Below the pieces are notes generated by a model, which was given only the letters and a program-made list of their open reading frames with translations, had not been told where the DNA came from and did not search any database. A stretch of 6,099 nucleotides of DNA from contig URMI01000073.1 of the NCBI GenBank assembly GCA_900548845.1, forward strand, positions 1-6,099, in the 5' to 3' direction. Numbering within the stretch: position 1 is the stretch's first letter; every line of letters begins with the position of its first letter. Origin of the DNA: an uncultured Clostridia bacterium (GTDB lineage Bacteria; Bacillota; Clostridia; Christensenellales; Borkfalkiaceae). Both the position numbers and the translations under genes were made by a program. Below, piece by piece: positions 1 to 6,099 of this stretch.

Positions 1-34
1 AGCCCTCGGCGGCGCTTCCGATCGAAAAAGAATG
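1..34. other. Window edge beyond the ATPase stop codon, nothing identified
   Basis: This short stretch lies 3' of the leftward ATPase gene. On the minus strand the stop codon is followed by a short T-rich run (CATTCTTTTTCG) and then GC-rich sequence up to the window edge. No stem-loop precedes the T run, so I do not call a terminator. The ATPase transcript must end, or run into another gene, outside the window. Confidence 0.4.
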
Positions 35-2647
35 TCAGTCGCTGTTGAAGAGGTCGCACGCCTTTGTCAAAAAGCCCGAGACGGGGAAGGCGGCGAGCAT
101 GATGCAGACGATGTACAAGATCTGCTGCATCGTGAAGGCGACGTTCCCCCAGCCCGTGTAGACGATGTTCCCGAGGACGGGGACGCTCACGATGACGATG
201 CAGACGGCAAGGCTGCCGAAGTAGACGAGGGAGCGCAAGAGGTTGAGGGGCTGCAGGATGCGGTAGAGCATGACGATGCCGCCGAAGGTGACGGCAAGCA
301 CCAGCATGGGCTTGAAGTTGCTCCCGAAACCGACGCAGGGCTGCATGGAGCCGACGATCTCGCCCGCCTCGCCCAGGACGGGCTGTCCGTTGGCGTCGAG
401 AAGGGGCACGAACGTTTCGCCCGTCATGTACACGTTGCCGAGGTGCACCGCGAGCACGCATAATAGAAGCGTCACGGCGCCCGGCACCGAGCGCGATAGG
501 ACGTACATCATGAAGTTGCCCTTGACGCGGTTGTTGTTGGGCTGCAGGGCGATGACGAAGGAGGGGATGGCGGCGACGAACATCTCGAAGAGGATGAGGT
601 TGTTGGTCGTGAAGAAGTAGGGCACCTGCATGAAGACGCAGAGGATGGCAAGGAACGCCGTGAAGAGCGTCTTCATGATATAGAGCGAGGCGCTGTTCTT
701 GATGTTGTTGATGACGCGCCTGCCTTCGTTGACGACGGAGGGAAGGTTCATGAAATTGTTGTTCATGAGCACGATGTGCGAGACGTTGCGCGCCGCTTCG
801 CTGCCCGACGCGACGGAGATGGCGCAGTCCGCCTCTTTGAGGGCGAGGATATCGTTGACGCCGTCCCCCGTCATGGCGACGGTGTTCCCTTCGCGCTTCA
901 AGGTGCGCACGAGGACTGCCTTCTGTTCGGGCGTCACGCGGCCGAACACCGTGTATTCGTGGGCGACGTTCTCCACTTCGATGTCGGTGAGCCCGTCGAG
1001 GGAGATATATTTGTTTGCCCCCGGAACGCCCGCGCGGCGTGCCACTTCCGCGACGGTCACGGGGTTGTCGCCCGAGATGATGCGGATGTTCACGTCGTTG
1101 TCGCGGAACCACTTGATGGTCTCGGGCGCTTCGGGGCGCAGGTTGTCGGCAAGGGTGATGAGGGCGATGGCGCGTGCGCCTGCGGGCAGGGCTTCCCCCT
1201 CGATGCTCCCCTCGGCGTGGGCGAGCGCCAGAACGCGCAGCCCCGACTGGGCATACTGCTTGACGATGCGCTCGATGCGGGCGGGCATGGGGCGCAGCAC
1301 AAATTCAGGCGCGCCCATCACATAGGTACCGTCCGGACCGAAGGTGACGGCGGAGAGCTTGCGCTTGGACGAGAAGGGGAGGAGCGCCGTCGGCTGCAGG
1401 ACGGGCGTGGCGCCGAAGCGGTCTAAAAGGGCGATGGAGGTCTGGTTGTTGTCGTCCAGGGCGGAGAGCATGCTGCCCATCACCTCGTCGACGGTGTATT
1501 CCGTCTCCGTCTCTAAGATCATGCAGTCGCTCACCGTCATCCTGCCGTCCGTGATGGTGCCCGTCTTGTCGAGGCATAAAACATTGACGCGGGCGAGCAT
1601 TTCGAGGGAATAAAGGTCCTGCACGAGCGTCTGTTTTTTGCCGAGGCGCTGCACGCCCACCGCCATCGCGAGCGACGTTAAAAGCAAAAGCCCCGAAGGG
1701 ATCATGCCCACGACGATGGCGCTCGTATATTGGATGGTGCCCGAGATGCGGTCGAAGAGGTCGATCTCTTCCGCGCCGAGGTTCTTCCAGTTGGTCCACG
1801 TCATGAGCCCCGCCACGATGACGATGAGAAGGGCGATGGCGCGGATGAAGAGACGGATGGAGTTCATGATCTCCGAAGAGGGGCGCTTATACTTCTTTGC
1901 CTTGGAGGTGAGCTTGTTGAGATAGGTCGCCGCGCCCACTTTGTCGGCGCGCACGCGGCAGGCGCCGCTCACGACGAAGGAGCCCGCGTACAGCATCTCG
2001 CCTTCGCGCTTTTTGACGGAATCGCTCTCGCCTGTCAGGAGCGCTTCGTTGACTTCTGCATTGCCGTCAAGGAGGATGCAGTCGGCAGGCACCTGCTGGC
2101 CCGCTTCGAGGCACAAAACGTCGTCGAGGACGACTTCCTTGACGGGGATCTCGCTCTCCTTCCCGCCCCGTACCACTTTGACGGTGGAAGATAAGAGCAC
2201 GGCGAGCTTGTCGATCTGCTTTTTTGCGAGGATCTCCTGCACGATGCCGATGAGAAGGTTCGCGGAGAAGATGACGACGAAGAGGAACTGCGTGATGTCG
2301 GCGCGCGCGAAGATGAGCGCCGCCGCGACGAGCACGCATAAAAGGTTGAAGAAGGTGCAGATATTGCCGATGAAGATGCTCGCGTAAGACTTCGAGTACC
2401 GCTTGTTGACGTCGTTGAATAAAAATTCGTTGAAGCGGCGTTCGACCTGCTCTTCCGAAAGGCCTTCCTCGGGCGCAGGTGAAAAGCGCTCCGTATCCGC
2501 ATCGGAGGGGAGCTTTTTGAGCTTTCTGAACTTGCGCATGAGCTTCTGCCGCTGCTTGTTGGGCGCAGAGAGGCGGATGCCGCCGCGCTCCAGAAGATGG
2601 GTGAAAAAGGAGCGGTTCTTGCCGTTCGGCCTTTCCTCGTTTGCCAT
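35..2647 (-). CDS. P-type cation-transporting ATPase, CtpE-like (HAD superfamily)
   Basis: An 870-residue inner-membrane pump that would couple ATP hydrolysis to cation transport. Visible motifs are the actuator loop TGES (205-208), IPSGLLLL in the fourth membrane helix (316-323), the phosphorylation site DKTGT with aspartate 360, GRVTPEQK (569-576), and the hinge TGDGVND (593-599) with D595 and D599. About ten hydrophobic segments appear, near 91-114, 118-139, 266-285, 302-330, 651-675, 683-701, 718-741, 779-798, 806-825 and 841-860. The IPSFVIALQPN stretch in helix 6 and the NNIKNSASLY stretch before helix 5 resemble the CtpE group; mycobacterial CtpE is linked to calcium uptake, but substrate is not shown here. 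Heavy-metal domains and CPC motifs are absent. Oddities are a lysine/arginine-rich N-terminal extension of about 60 residues, methionine where many relatives have lysine in KGAPE (444-448), and an extracytoplasmic loop near 742-778. The start is fixed by GGGAGGA just upstream. Family is secure, ion is not. Confidence 0.93.
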   Translation of the reverse strand: MANEERPNGKNRSFFTHLLERGGIRLSAPNKQRQKLMRKFRKLKKLPSDADTERFSPAPEEGLSEEQVERRFNEFLFNDVNKRYSKSYASIFIGNICTFFNLLCVLVAAALIFARADITQFLFVVIFSANLLIGIVQEILAKKQIDKLAVLLSSTVKVVRGGKESEIPVKEVVLDDVLCLEAGQQVPADCILLDGNAEVNEALLTGESDSVKKREGEMLYAGSFVVSGACRVRADKVGAATYLNKLTSKAKKYKRPSSEIMNSIRLFIRAIALLIVIVAGLMTWTNWKNLGAEEIDLFDRISGTIQYTSAIVVGMIPSGLLLLTSLAMAVGVQRLGKKQTLVQDLYSLEMLARVNVLCLDKTGTITDGRMTVSDCMILETETEYTVDEVMGSMLSALDDNNQTSIALLDRFGATPVLQPTALLPFSSKRKLSAVTFGPDGTYVMGAPEFVLRPMPARIERIVKQYAQSGLRVLALAHAEGSIEGEALPAGARAIALITLADNLRPEAPETIKWFRDNDVNIRIISGDNPVTVAEVARRAGVPGANKYISLDGLTDIEVENVAHEYTVFGRVTPEQKAVLVRTLKREGNTVAMTGDGVNDILALKEADCAISVASGSEAARNVSHIVLMNNNFMNLPSVVNEGRRVINNIKNSASLYIMKTLFTAFLAILCVFMQVPYFFTTNNLILFEMFVAAIPSFVIALQPNNNRVKGNFMMYVLSRSVPGAVTLLLCVLAVHLGNVYMTGETFVPLLDANGQPVLGEAGEIVGSMQPCVGFGSNFKPMLVLAVTFGGIVMLYRILQPLNLLRSLVYFGSLAVCIVIVSVPVLGNIVYTGWGNVAFTMQQILYIVCIMLAAFPVSGFLTKACDLFNSD

Positions 2648-2650
2648 GGT

Positions 2651-2657
2651 TCCTCCC
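2651..2657 (-). promoter_or_regulatory. Ribosome binding site of the ATPase gene
   Basis: On the minus strand this reads GGGAGGA, followed by ACC and then the ATG at 2647. The match to the anti-Shine-Dalgarno sequence is strong but the spacing is short, about four bases from the GGAGG core. It fixes the ATPase start, and it lies only four bases from the leader hairpin at 2661-2681. Confidence 0.8.
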
Positions 2658-2660
2658 GCA

Positions 2661-2681
2661 GGCGGGGCTTTCTCCCCCGCC
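2661..2681 (-). other. Hairpin in the ATPase 5' leader
   Basis: The minus strand reads GGCGGGG, a seven-base loop (GAGAAAG), then CCCCGCC: a perfect seven-pair GC stem. It falls inside the predicted leader of roughly 38 bases, just upstream of the ribosome binding site. No T run follows, so it is not an intrinsic terminator. It could affect translation or mRNA stability, or simply reflect high GC content. The pairing is seen directly; any function is inference. Confidence 0.4.
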
Positions 2682-2691
2682 GCACAAGAAC

Positions 2692-2720
2692 ATTATACAG
2701 GATGGGGGGCGAAAAGTCAA
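2692..2720 (-). promoter_or_regulatory. Sigma-A-type promoter for the ATPase gene
   Basis: On the minus strand a -35 box TTGACT (2715-2720) is followed, after exactly 17 bases, by a perfect -10 box TATAAT (2692-2697). Transcription would start near 2685, giving a leader of about 38 bases that contains a hairpin and the ribosome binding site. Both boxes stand out against GC-rich surroundings. Confidence 0.8.
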
Positions 2721-2727
2721 AGAAAAA

Positions 2728-2765
2728 TTTTGCGCGCCGCCCTTCGCGCCCGCAAAACGGCGGGC
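2728..2765. promoter_or_regulatory. Inverted repeats between divergent promoters, possible operator
   Basis: Two overlapping symmetrical elements occupy the gap between the opposed -35 boxes. TTTTGCG (2728-2734) is mirrored by CGCAAAA (2751-2757) across 16 bases. GCCCGC (2748-2753) is mirrored by GCGGGC (2760-2765) across six bases. Both lie upstream of both predicted start sites, so they would act as DNA rather than RNA. A regulator binding here could touch both promoters. I recognise no known operator, and GC-rich sequence yields such repeats by chance. Confidence 0.3.
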
Positions 2766-2771
2766 AAACGT

Positions 2772-2800
2772 TTGATTTTTATACAAATATGGTGTATAAT
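2772..2800 (+). promoter_or_regulatory. Sigma-A-type promoter for serS and the exonuclease gene
   Basis: The -35 box TTGATT (2772-2777) and perfect -10 box TATAAT (2795-2800) are separated by 17 AT-rich bases. Transcription would start near 2807, leaving a leader of only about 24 bases. That is far too short for a T-box, the usual tRNA-sensing leader of many Firmicutes synthetase genes. The unit expressed from here probably runs through serS and the exonuclease gene to the terminator at 5088-5115. Confidence 0.8.
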
Positions 2801-2830
2801 AAAGCCGAATCAAGAGAAACAGAGGCAAAT

Positions 2831-4117
2831 ATGATCGACATCAATCTCATCCGCACCCAGCCCGATCTGGTGCGCGAGAACATCAGAAAGAAATTCCAGG
2901 AGAAAAAGCTCCCCCTCGTCGACGAGGCGCTCTCGCTCGACGCGCGCCGCCGCGCCCTCACGCAGGAAGGGGATAACCTTCGCGCCAGCCGCAATGCGCT
3001 CTCCAAGCAGATCGGCATGCTCATGCGCGAAAAGAAGACGGAGGAGGCGGAGAAGGTCAAGGCGCAGGTCAATGCCGACGCCGAACGCCTTGCCGAGATC
3101 GAGAAGGAAGAAGGGGAGGTCTCCGAACAGCTCAAGAAGGTGATGATGGCGATCCCCAACATCATCTCCCCCGAAACGCCCATCGGCAAAGACGATTCCG
3201 AGAACGTCGAGGGCCAGCGCTTCCTGGAGCCCAAGGTGCCCGATTTCGAAGTCCCGTATCACCTCGACATTTTGGAAAAGCTCGAGGGCATCGATATCGA
3301 CAGCGCGAGAAGGACGAGCGGCCAGGGCTTTTACTATCTCACGGGCGACGTGGCGCGCCTGCATTCCGCGGTGCTCGCCTATGCGCGCGACTTCATGATC
3401 GGCAAGGGCTTCACCTACTGCATCCCGCCCTTCATGATCCGCTCCGACGTCGTTTCGGGCGTCATGAGCTTCGAAGAGATGGACGGCATGATGTATAAGA
3501 TCGAGGGCGAGGACCTCTATCTCATCGGCACGAGCGAACATTCCATGATCGGCCGCTTCATGGGGCAGACCATCGACGAGGGCAAGCTCCCCTTGACGCT
3601 CACGAGCTATTCCCCCTGCTTCCGCAAAGAAAAGGGCGCGCACGGCATCGAAGAGCGCGGCATCTACCGCATCCACCAGTTCGAAAAGCAGGAGATGATC
3701 GTCATCTGCAAGCCCGAAGAGAGCGCCGAGTGGTACGATAAAATGTGGCACTACACCGTGGAGCTCTTCGTCTCGATGGGCATCCCCGTGCGCACGCTCG
3801 AATGCTGCTCGGGCGACCTTGCCGACCTCAAATACCGCAGCGTGGACGTCGAAGCGTGGAGCCCCCGCCAGAAGAAGTACTTCGAAGTTGGTTCCTGCTC
3901 CAACCTTACCGACGCGCAGGCGCGCCGCCTCAACATCCGCTACAAGAGCGGCAAGGGCACCGCGTTTGCACATACCCTCAACAACACCGTCGTTGCGCCT
4001 CCCCGTATGCTCATCGCATTCGTTGAGAACCACCTGCGCGCGGACGGCAGCGTCGAGATCCCCGAAGTCCTTTGGCCCTACATGGGCGGAACGAAAGAGA
4101 TCGCGCCCAAGAAGTAA
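2831..4117 (+). CDS. serS: Seryl-tRNA synthetase
   Basis: A 428-residue cytoplasmic class II synthetase that charges tRNA-Ser with serine (and tRNA-Sec where present). The N-terminus (MIDINLIR) and a charged helical arm at about 27-105 match the tRNA-binding coiled coil of the family. The catalytic core follows: the serine-contacting TSE (234-236), motif 2 CFRKEKGAHG from 263 with R265 and E267, RIHQFEKQE (280-288), and motif 3 HTLNNTVVAPPR (381-392) ending in arginine R392. It closes with the usual IPEVLWPYMGG. Length is normal and intact. Motif 3 reads NNTVVAPPR rather than the common NGSGLAVGR, a version I recall from clostridial enzymes. The start is chosen because AGAGG (2821-2825) lies five bases upstream and the sequence begins like family members. 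Two in-frame upstream ATGs (2597, 2789) precede the predicted transcription start. The exonuclease gene follows after nine bases. Confidence 0.97.
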   Translation: MIDINLIRTQPDLVRENIRKKFQEKKLPLVDEALSLDARRRALTQEGDNLRASRNALSKQIGMLMREKKTEEAEKVKAQVNADAERLAEIEKEEGEVSEQLKKVMMAIPNIISPETPIGKDDSENVEGQRFLEPKVPDFEVPYHLDILEKLEGIDIDSARRTSGQGFYYLTGDVARLHSAVLAYARDFMIGKGFTYCIPPFMIRSDVVSGVMSFEEMDGMMYKIEGEDLYLIGTSEHSMIGRFMGQTIDEGKLPLTLTSYSPCFRKEKGAHGIEERGIYRIHQFEKQEMIVICKPEESAEWYDKMWHYTVELFVSMGIPVRTLECCSGDLADLKYRSVDVEAWSPRQKKYFEVGSCSNLTDAQARRLNIRYKSGKGTAFAHTLNNTVVAPPRMLIAFVENHLRADGSVEIPEVLWPYMGGTKEIAPKK

Positions 4118-4126
4118 GCCGACCGG

Positions 4127-5083
4127 ATGAAGTACGTTTTTTTCGACATCGAATGCGCCTGCGTCTTCAAGAACACGGCGAAGATCTGCGCCTTCGGGTA
4201 TGTGGTGACGGACGAAAAGTTCAACGTCCTTGAAAAGGAGGACATCCTCATCGACCCGAGGGGCAAATTTCACCTCACCGACCGCAAGGGCGGCGAGGGG
4301 CTCGTGCTCCCCTATGAATACGAGGACTTCAAAAAGCACCCTGCATTCCCCGCCAAATATGCGCGCATCAAGGCGCTGCTCGAAGACAAAGAGGCGGTCG
4401 TTCTGGGGCACGCGACCATGAACGACGTCAACTATCTCAACCTGGAAACGCGCCGCTACCGCCTTCCCTCCTTCCGCTTCGACTTTTACGATACGCAGTT
4501 CTTCTATATGAACACGCGGTCGGACTATACCCGTCAGGTGGGGCTGGGGCCGATGGCAGAGGAGCTGGGCGTCGACTTCGTGCCGCACCGCGCCGCCGAC
4601 GACGCTTACGCCACCATGCGCGTGTGCCGCGTGCTGTGCGCCGAAGAAAAGACGGACGTCATCGGCCTTTGCCGCCGCTACGGCATCCGCGCGGGCAGGC
4701 TCGCGGGCTATCAGATAAGGCCGCTCACCTCGATGGGGCTCAAGGCGTACATCCGCGAGCGGGACGAAGCGCGCGAACGTCACGCCAAGGCGCATGAGGA
4801 GTTCTATCGCTTCGTCAACAAGAAGATGCACCAGCGCCGCCCCAAAGGCGGTTCGCTCGAAGGCAAGGTCTTCTGCTTTGCGAAGGACATCGAGGACGAC
4901 GTGGAGATCTCCCGCCGTCTCGTCGCCGCCATCTACGATTCGGGCGGCAAGTACACCTCGCACCCCACCGAGTGCAACGTCTACATTGCCCGCGGCGAAG
5001 GGGGGCTGCGCTTTCAGAACGCGCTCACGGCGGGGGCGGCGTATATCCCGCTCGAAAGCCTCACGGGAGCGCTCGATATGTAA
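4127..5083 (+). CDS. DEDDh 3'-5' exonuclease (DnaQ-like) with BRCT-like C-terminus
   Basis: A 318-residue protein predicted to remove nucleotides from 3' ends using two metal ions. The N-terminal RNase H-like domain (about 1-172) carries all five expected acidic and histidine residues: D7 and E9 in FFDIE, D100 in exo motif II (GHATMND), and H154 with D159 in HRAADDAYAT, which places it in the DEDDh group. A charged helical linker covers about 205-240. Residues 243-313 look like a BRCT domain: SLEGKVFCF opens like its first strand, GG at 273-274 fits the conserved turn, and LTAGAAYIPLESL fits the last part. The BRCT call is by eye and lacks the usual conserved tryptophan. No polymerase domain is present, so it is neither PolC nor a standard epsilon subunit. 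serS ends in the same frame nine bases earlier, so the start cannot lie further upstream; no clear Shine-Dalgarno is visible, which suggests translational coupling. Substrate (DNA or RNA) is unknown. Confidence 0.85.
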   Translation: MKYVFFDIECACVFKNTAKICAFGYVVTDEKFNVLEKEDILIDPRGKFHLTDRKGGEGLVLPYEYEDFKKHPAFPAKYARIKALLEDKEAVVLGHATMNDVNYLNLETRRYRLPSFRFDFYDTQFFYMNTRSDYTRQVGLGPMAEELGVDFVPHRAADDAYATMRVCRVLCAEEKTDVIGLCRRYGIRAGRLAGYQIRPLTSMGLKAYIRERDEARERHAKAHEEFYRFVNKKMHQRRPKGGSLEGKVFCFAKDIEDDVEISRRLVAAIYDSGGKYTSHPTECNVYIARGEGGLRFQNALTAGAAYIPLESLTGALDM

Positions 5084-5087
5084 CTGC

Positions 5088-5115
5088 GGGCAGCCAGGCG
5101 GCTGCCCTTTTGTTT
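5088..5115 (+). terminator. Intrinsic terminator after the exonuclease gene
   Basis: GGGCAGCC (5088-5095), a four-base loop AGGC, and GGCTGCCC (5100-5107) form a perfect eight-pair stem, followed at once by TTTTGTTT (5108-5115). It begins four bases after the exonuclease stop codon and ends the serS-exonuclease unit. The methyltransferase ATG lies only 25 bases past the T run. Confidence 0.88.
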
Positions 5116-5129
5116 GCGGCAAACGCCGC
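5116..5129 (+). other. Small hairpin between terminator and methyltransferase ribosome site
   Basis: GCGGC (5116-5120), loop AAAC, GCCGC (5125-5129) make a five-pair GC stem directly before the ribosome binding site. The 3' arm could instead pair with GCGGC at 5098-5102 inside the terminator, but that option is weaker than the eight-pair terminator stem. Function is unproven and chance is likely in such GC-rich DNA. Confidence 0.3.
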
Positions 5130-5135
5130 GGGAGG
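5130..5135 (+). promoter_or_regulatory. Ribosome binding site that sets the methyltransferase start
   Basis: GGGAGG lies five bases before the ATG at 5141. A second ATG at 5136 abuts the site, is in another frame, and stops after nine codons, so the site supports 5141 as the real start. Confidence 0.8.
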
Positions 5136-5140
5136 ATGGT

Positions 5141-6099
5141 ATGGACCTGCCTGAGCCTTTTATAAAGCGCATGGAAGGGGAGCTCAAAGAGAAGTTCCCC
5201 GCCTTTCTTCGCTGCTATGAGGAGCCGCCCGTGAAGGGCGTGCGCGCCAATCTTTTGAAATGTCCGGCGGAAGGATTTGCCCGCCTTGCGCCCTTCCCGC
5301 TCGGGGAAAGCGTGCCGTGGGCGGAGGGCGGCTTTTATACCGGGGAAGAACGCCCCGGAGCGTATCCCGAACATTTTGCGGGGCTATACTATTGTCAGGA
5401 GCCCTCTGCGATGTGCGCTGCGCCCCTCCTCAACGTGCAGCCCAAAGAGCGCGTCCTCGATCTTTGCGCCGCGCCCGGGGGCAAGACGACGCAGCTCGCC
5501 GCCGCGATGGCGGGGGAGGGCGTGCTCATCGCCAACGAATATGTGTCCGGCCGCGCGAAGATCCTCTCGCAGAACGTCGAGCGCATGGGCGTCAAAAACT
5601 GCGCCGTCGTCAGCGCCTCCGCGGAAGAGCTCGCCGAAACGCTGCCCGCTTTTTTCGATAAAGTGTTGGTGGACGCGCCCTGCTCGGGCGAGGGGATGTT
5701 CCGCAAAGACCGGGAAGCCATCGGGGAATGGAGCGAGGAAAATGTTGCCCGCTGCATTGCCCGCCAGCGGGATATCCTGGACGCGGCGGCGTGCCTCGTG
5801 CGGGCGGGCGGACGGCTCGTGTATTCGACCTGCACCTTCGCGCGCGGGGAGGATGAGGGGCAGGCCGAAGACTTCCTTGCCCGCCATCCCGAATTTGCGC
5901 TGTTGGAGCAGCACCGCCTCATGCCGCACGAGGTGAAGGGGGAAGGGCACTTTGCCGCCCTCTTCGAAAAGCGCGGCGAGGACGAGGCTTGCAAGGCGCG
6001 CCCCTTCCCCGTGCGGCGGGACCGCGCCGCAGAGAAGGCGTGGAGAGAGTTTGCGGCAGACTTTTTTGTGTCTCCCCCCGAGGGGACGGTGACGGCGCT
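5141..6099 (+). CDS. RsmF/NOL1-NOP2-type RNA m5C methyltransferase, cut by window edge
   Basis: The first 319 residues of a SAM-dependent enzyme that would methylate cytosine C5 in RNA, probably 16S rRNA. The opening (LPEPFIKRMEGEL, then PPVKGVRANLLK at 29-40) matches the N-terminal RNA-contacting part of the family. The Rossmann core has SAM motif I VLDLCAAPGGKT (105-116), the acidic NE that binds SAM ribose (132-133), motif IV VDAPCSGEGMFRKD (177-190) with C181, and motif VI STCTF (229-233) with C231. In the family the motif VI cysteine is the nucleophile and the motif IV cysteine releases product. GMFRK and GEGHFAALFEK (267-277) point to RsmF rather than RsmB. Relatives are typically about 450 residues with a C-terminal PUA-like RNA-binding domain, so that part is missing here. 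The start has a strong ribosome site. A terminator sits just upstream and no separate promoter is visible. Exact target cytosine cannot be told. Confidence 0.92.
   Translation, partial: MDLPEPFIKRMEGELKEKFPAFLRCYEEPPVKGVRANLLKCPAEGFARLAPFPLGESVPWAEGGFYTGEERPGAYPEHFAGLYYCQEPSAMCAAPLLNVQPKERVLDLCAAPGGKTTQLAAAMAGEGVLIANEYVSGRAKILSQNVERMGVKNCAVVSASAEELAETLPAFFDKVLVDAPCSGEGMFRKDREAIGEWSEENVARCIARQRDILDAAACLVRAGGRLVYSTCTFARGEDEGQAEDFLARHPEFALLEQHRLMPHEVKGEGHFAALFEKRGEDEACKARPFPVRRDRAAEKAWREFAADFFVSPPEGTVTA

Noticed and set aside
32..2387. Several plus-strand open frames of 89 to 216 codons opposite the ATPase
   Set aside because: All lie inside a fully motif-supported ATPase gene, lack supported starts, and have compositions expected of antisense GC-rich DNA.
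2597..2830. Longer serS reading frame starting at 2597 or 2789
   Set aside because: Both ATGs lie upstream of the predicted transcription start near 2807; the added residues match nothing in the family, and the start at 2831 has a ribosome site and the family-typical N-terminus.
2801..2830. T-box or other riboswitch leader upstream of serS
   Set aside because: The predicted leader is about 24 bases, with no stem-loops, no T-box consensus and no terminator.
2810..5374. An 854-codon open frame on the minus strand, opposite serS, the exonuclease and the methyltransferase start
   Set aside because: Its codons are exact reverse complements of the sense codons, because all three sense genes share one frame. 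Stops there would need sense TTA, CTA or TCA codons, which GC-rich genes avoid. The translation has no recognisable motifs and crosses promoter and terminator sequence.
5384..5994. Minus-strand open frames of 188 and 199 codons opposite the methyltransferase
   Set aside because: They overlap a gene with clear family motifs and show only low-complexity Arg/Ala/Ser-rich or shadow composition.
1..6099. A new defence, mobile or biosynthetic system
   Set aside because: All four genes have recognisable housekeeping-type families, and there are no direct repeats, integrase or transposase motifs, or unexplained coding gaps over 300 bases.

Overview
This window looks like ordinary chromosomal DNA from a GC-rich bacterium, most likely a member of the Firmicutes class Clostridia. 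The lineage is inferred from three things: near-consensus sigma-A-type promoters set in AT-rich patches, strong GGAGG ribosome binding sites, and a seryl-tRNA synthetase with the HTLNNT / PPR version of motif 3 that I recall from clostridial sequences. I cannot name a genus, and I did not compute GC content.

Layout. Positions 1-34 are the tail beyond the first gene and hold nothing I can call. Positions 35-2647 (minus strand) encode an 870-residue P-type cation-transporting ATPase of the CtpE-like group. Positions 2648-2830 form a divergent intergenic region with two back-to-back promoters, each a -35 and -10 separated by exactly 17 bases. A GC-rich inverted repeat lies between the two -35 boxes, and a hairpin sits in the ATPase leader. 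Rightward, three genes follow in the same reading frame: serS (2831-4117), a DEDDh 3'-5' exonuclease with a BRCT-like C-terminus (4127-5083), and a RsmF/NOL1-type RNA m5C methyltransferase (5141 to the window edge, cut by it). A strong intrinsic terminator (5088-5115) separates the last two.

How they fit together. serS and the exonuclease gene are nine bases apart and look co-transcribed from the promoter at 2772-2800. The terminator closes this unit, so the methyltransferase is reached by read-through or from a promoter I cannot see. serS and the methyltransferase serve translation, the exonuclease serves DNA or RNA processing, and the ATPase is an independent, oppositely transcribed membrane transporter.

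I found no mobile element, CRISPR array, tRNA, rRNA, T-box or toxin-antitoxin pair, and no convincing undescribed system. The points most worth a second look are the exonuclease-BRCT architecture beside serS, the placement of the terminator before the methyltransferase gene, and the symmetrical element between the divergent promoters.
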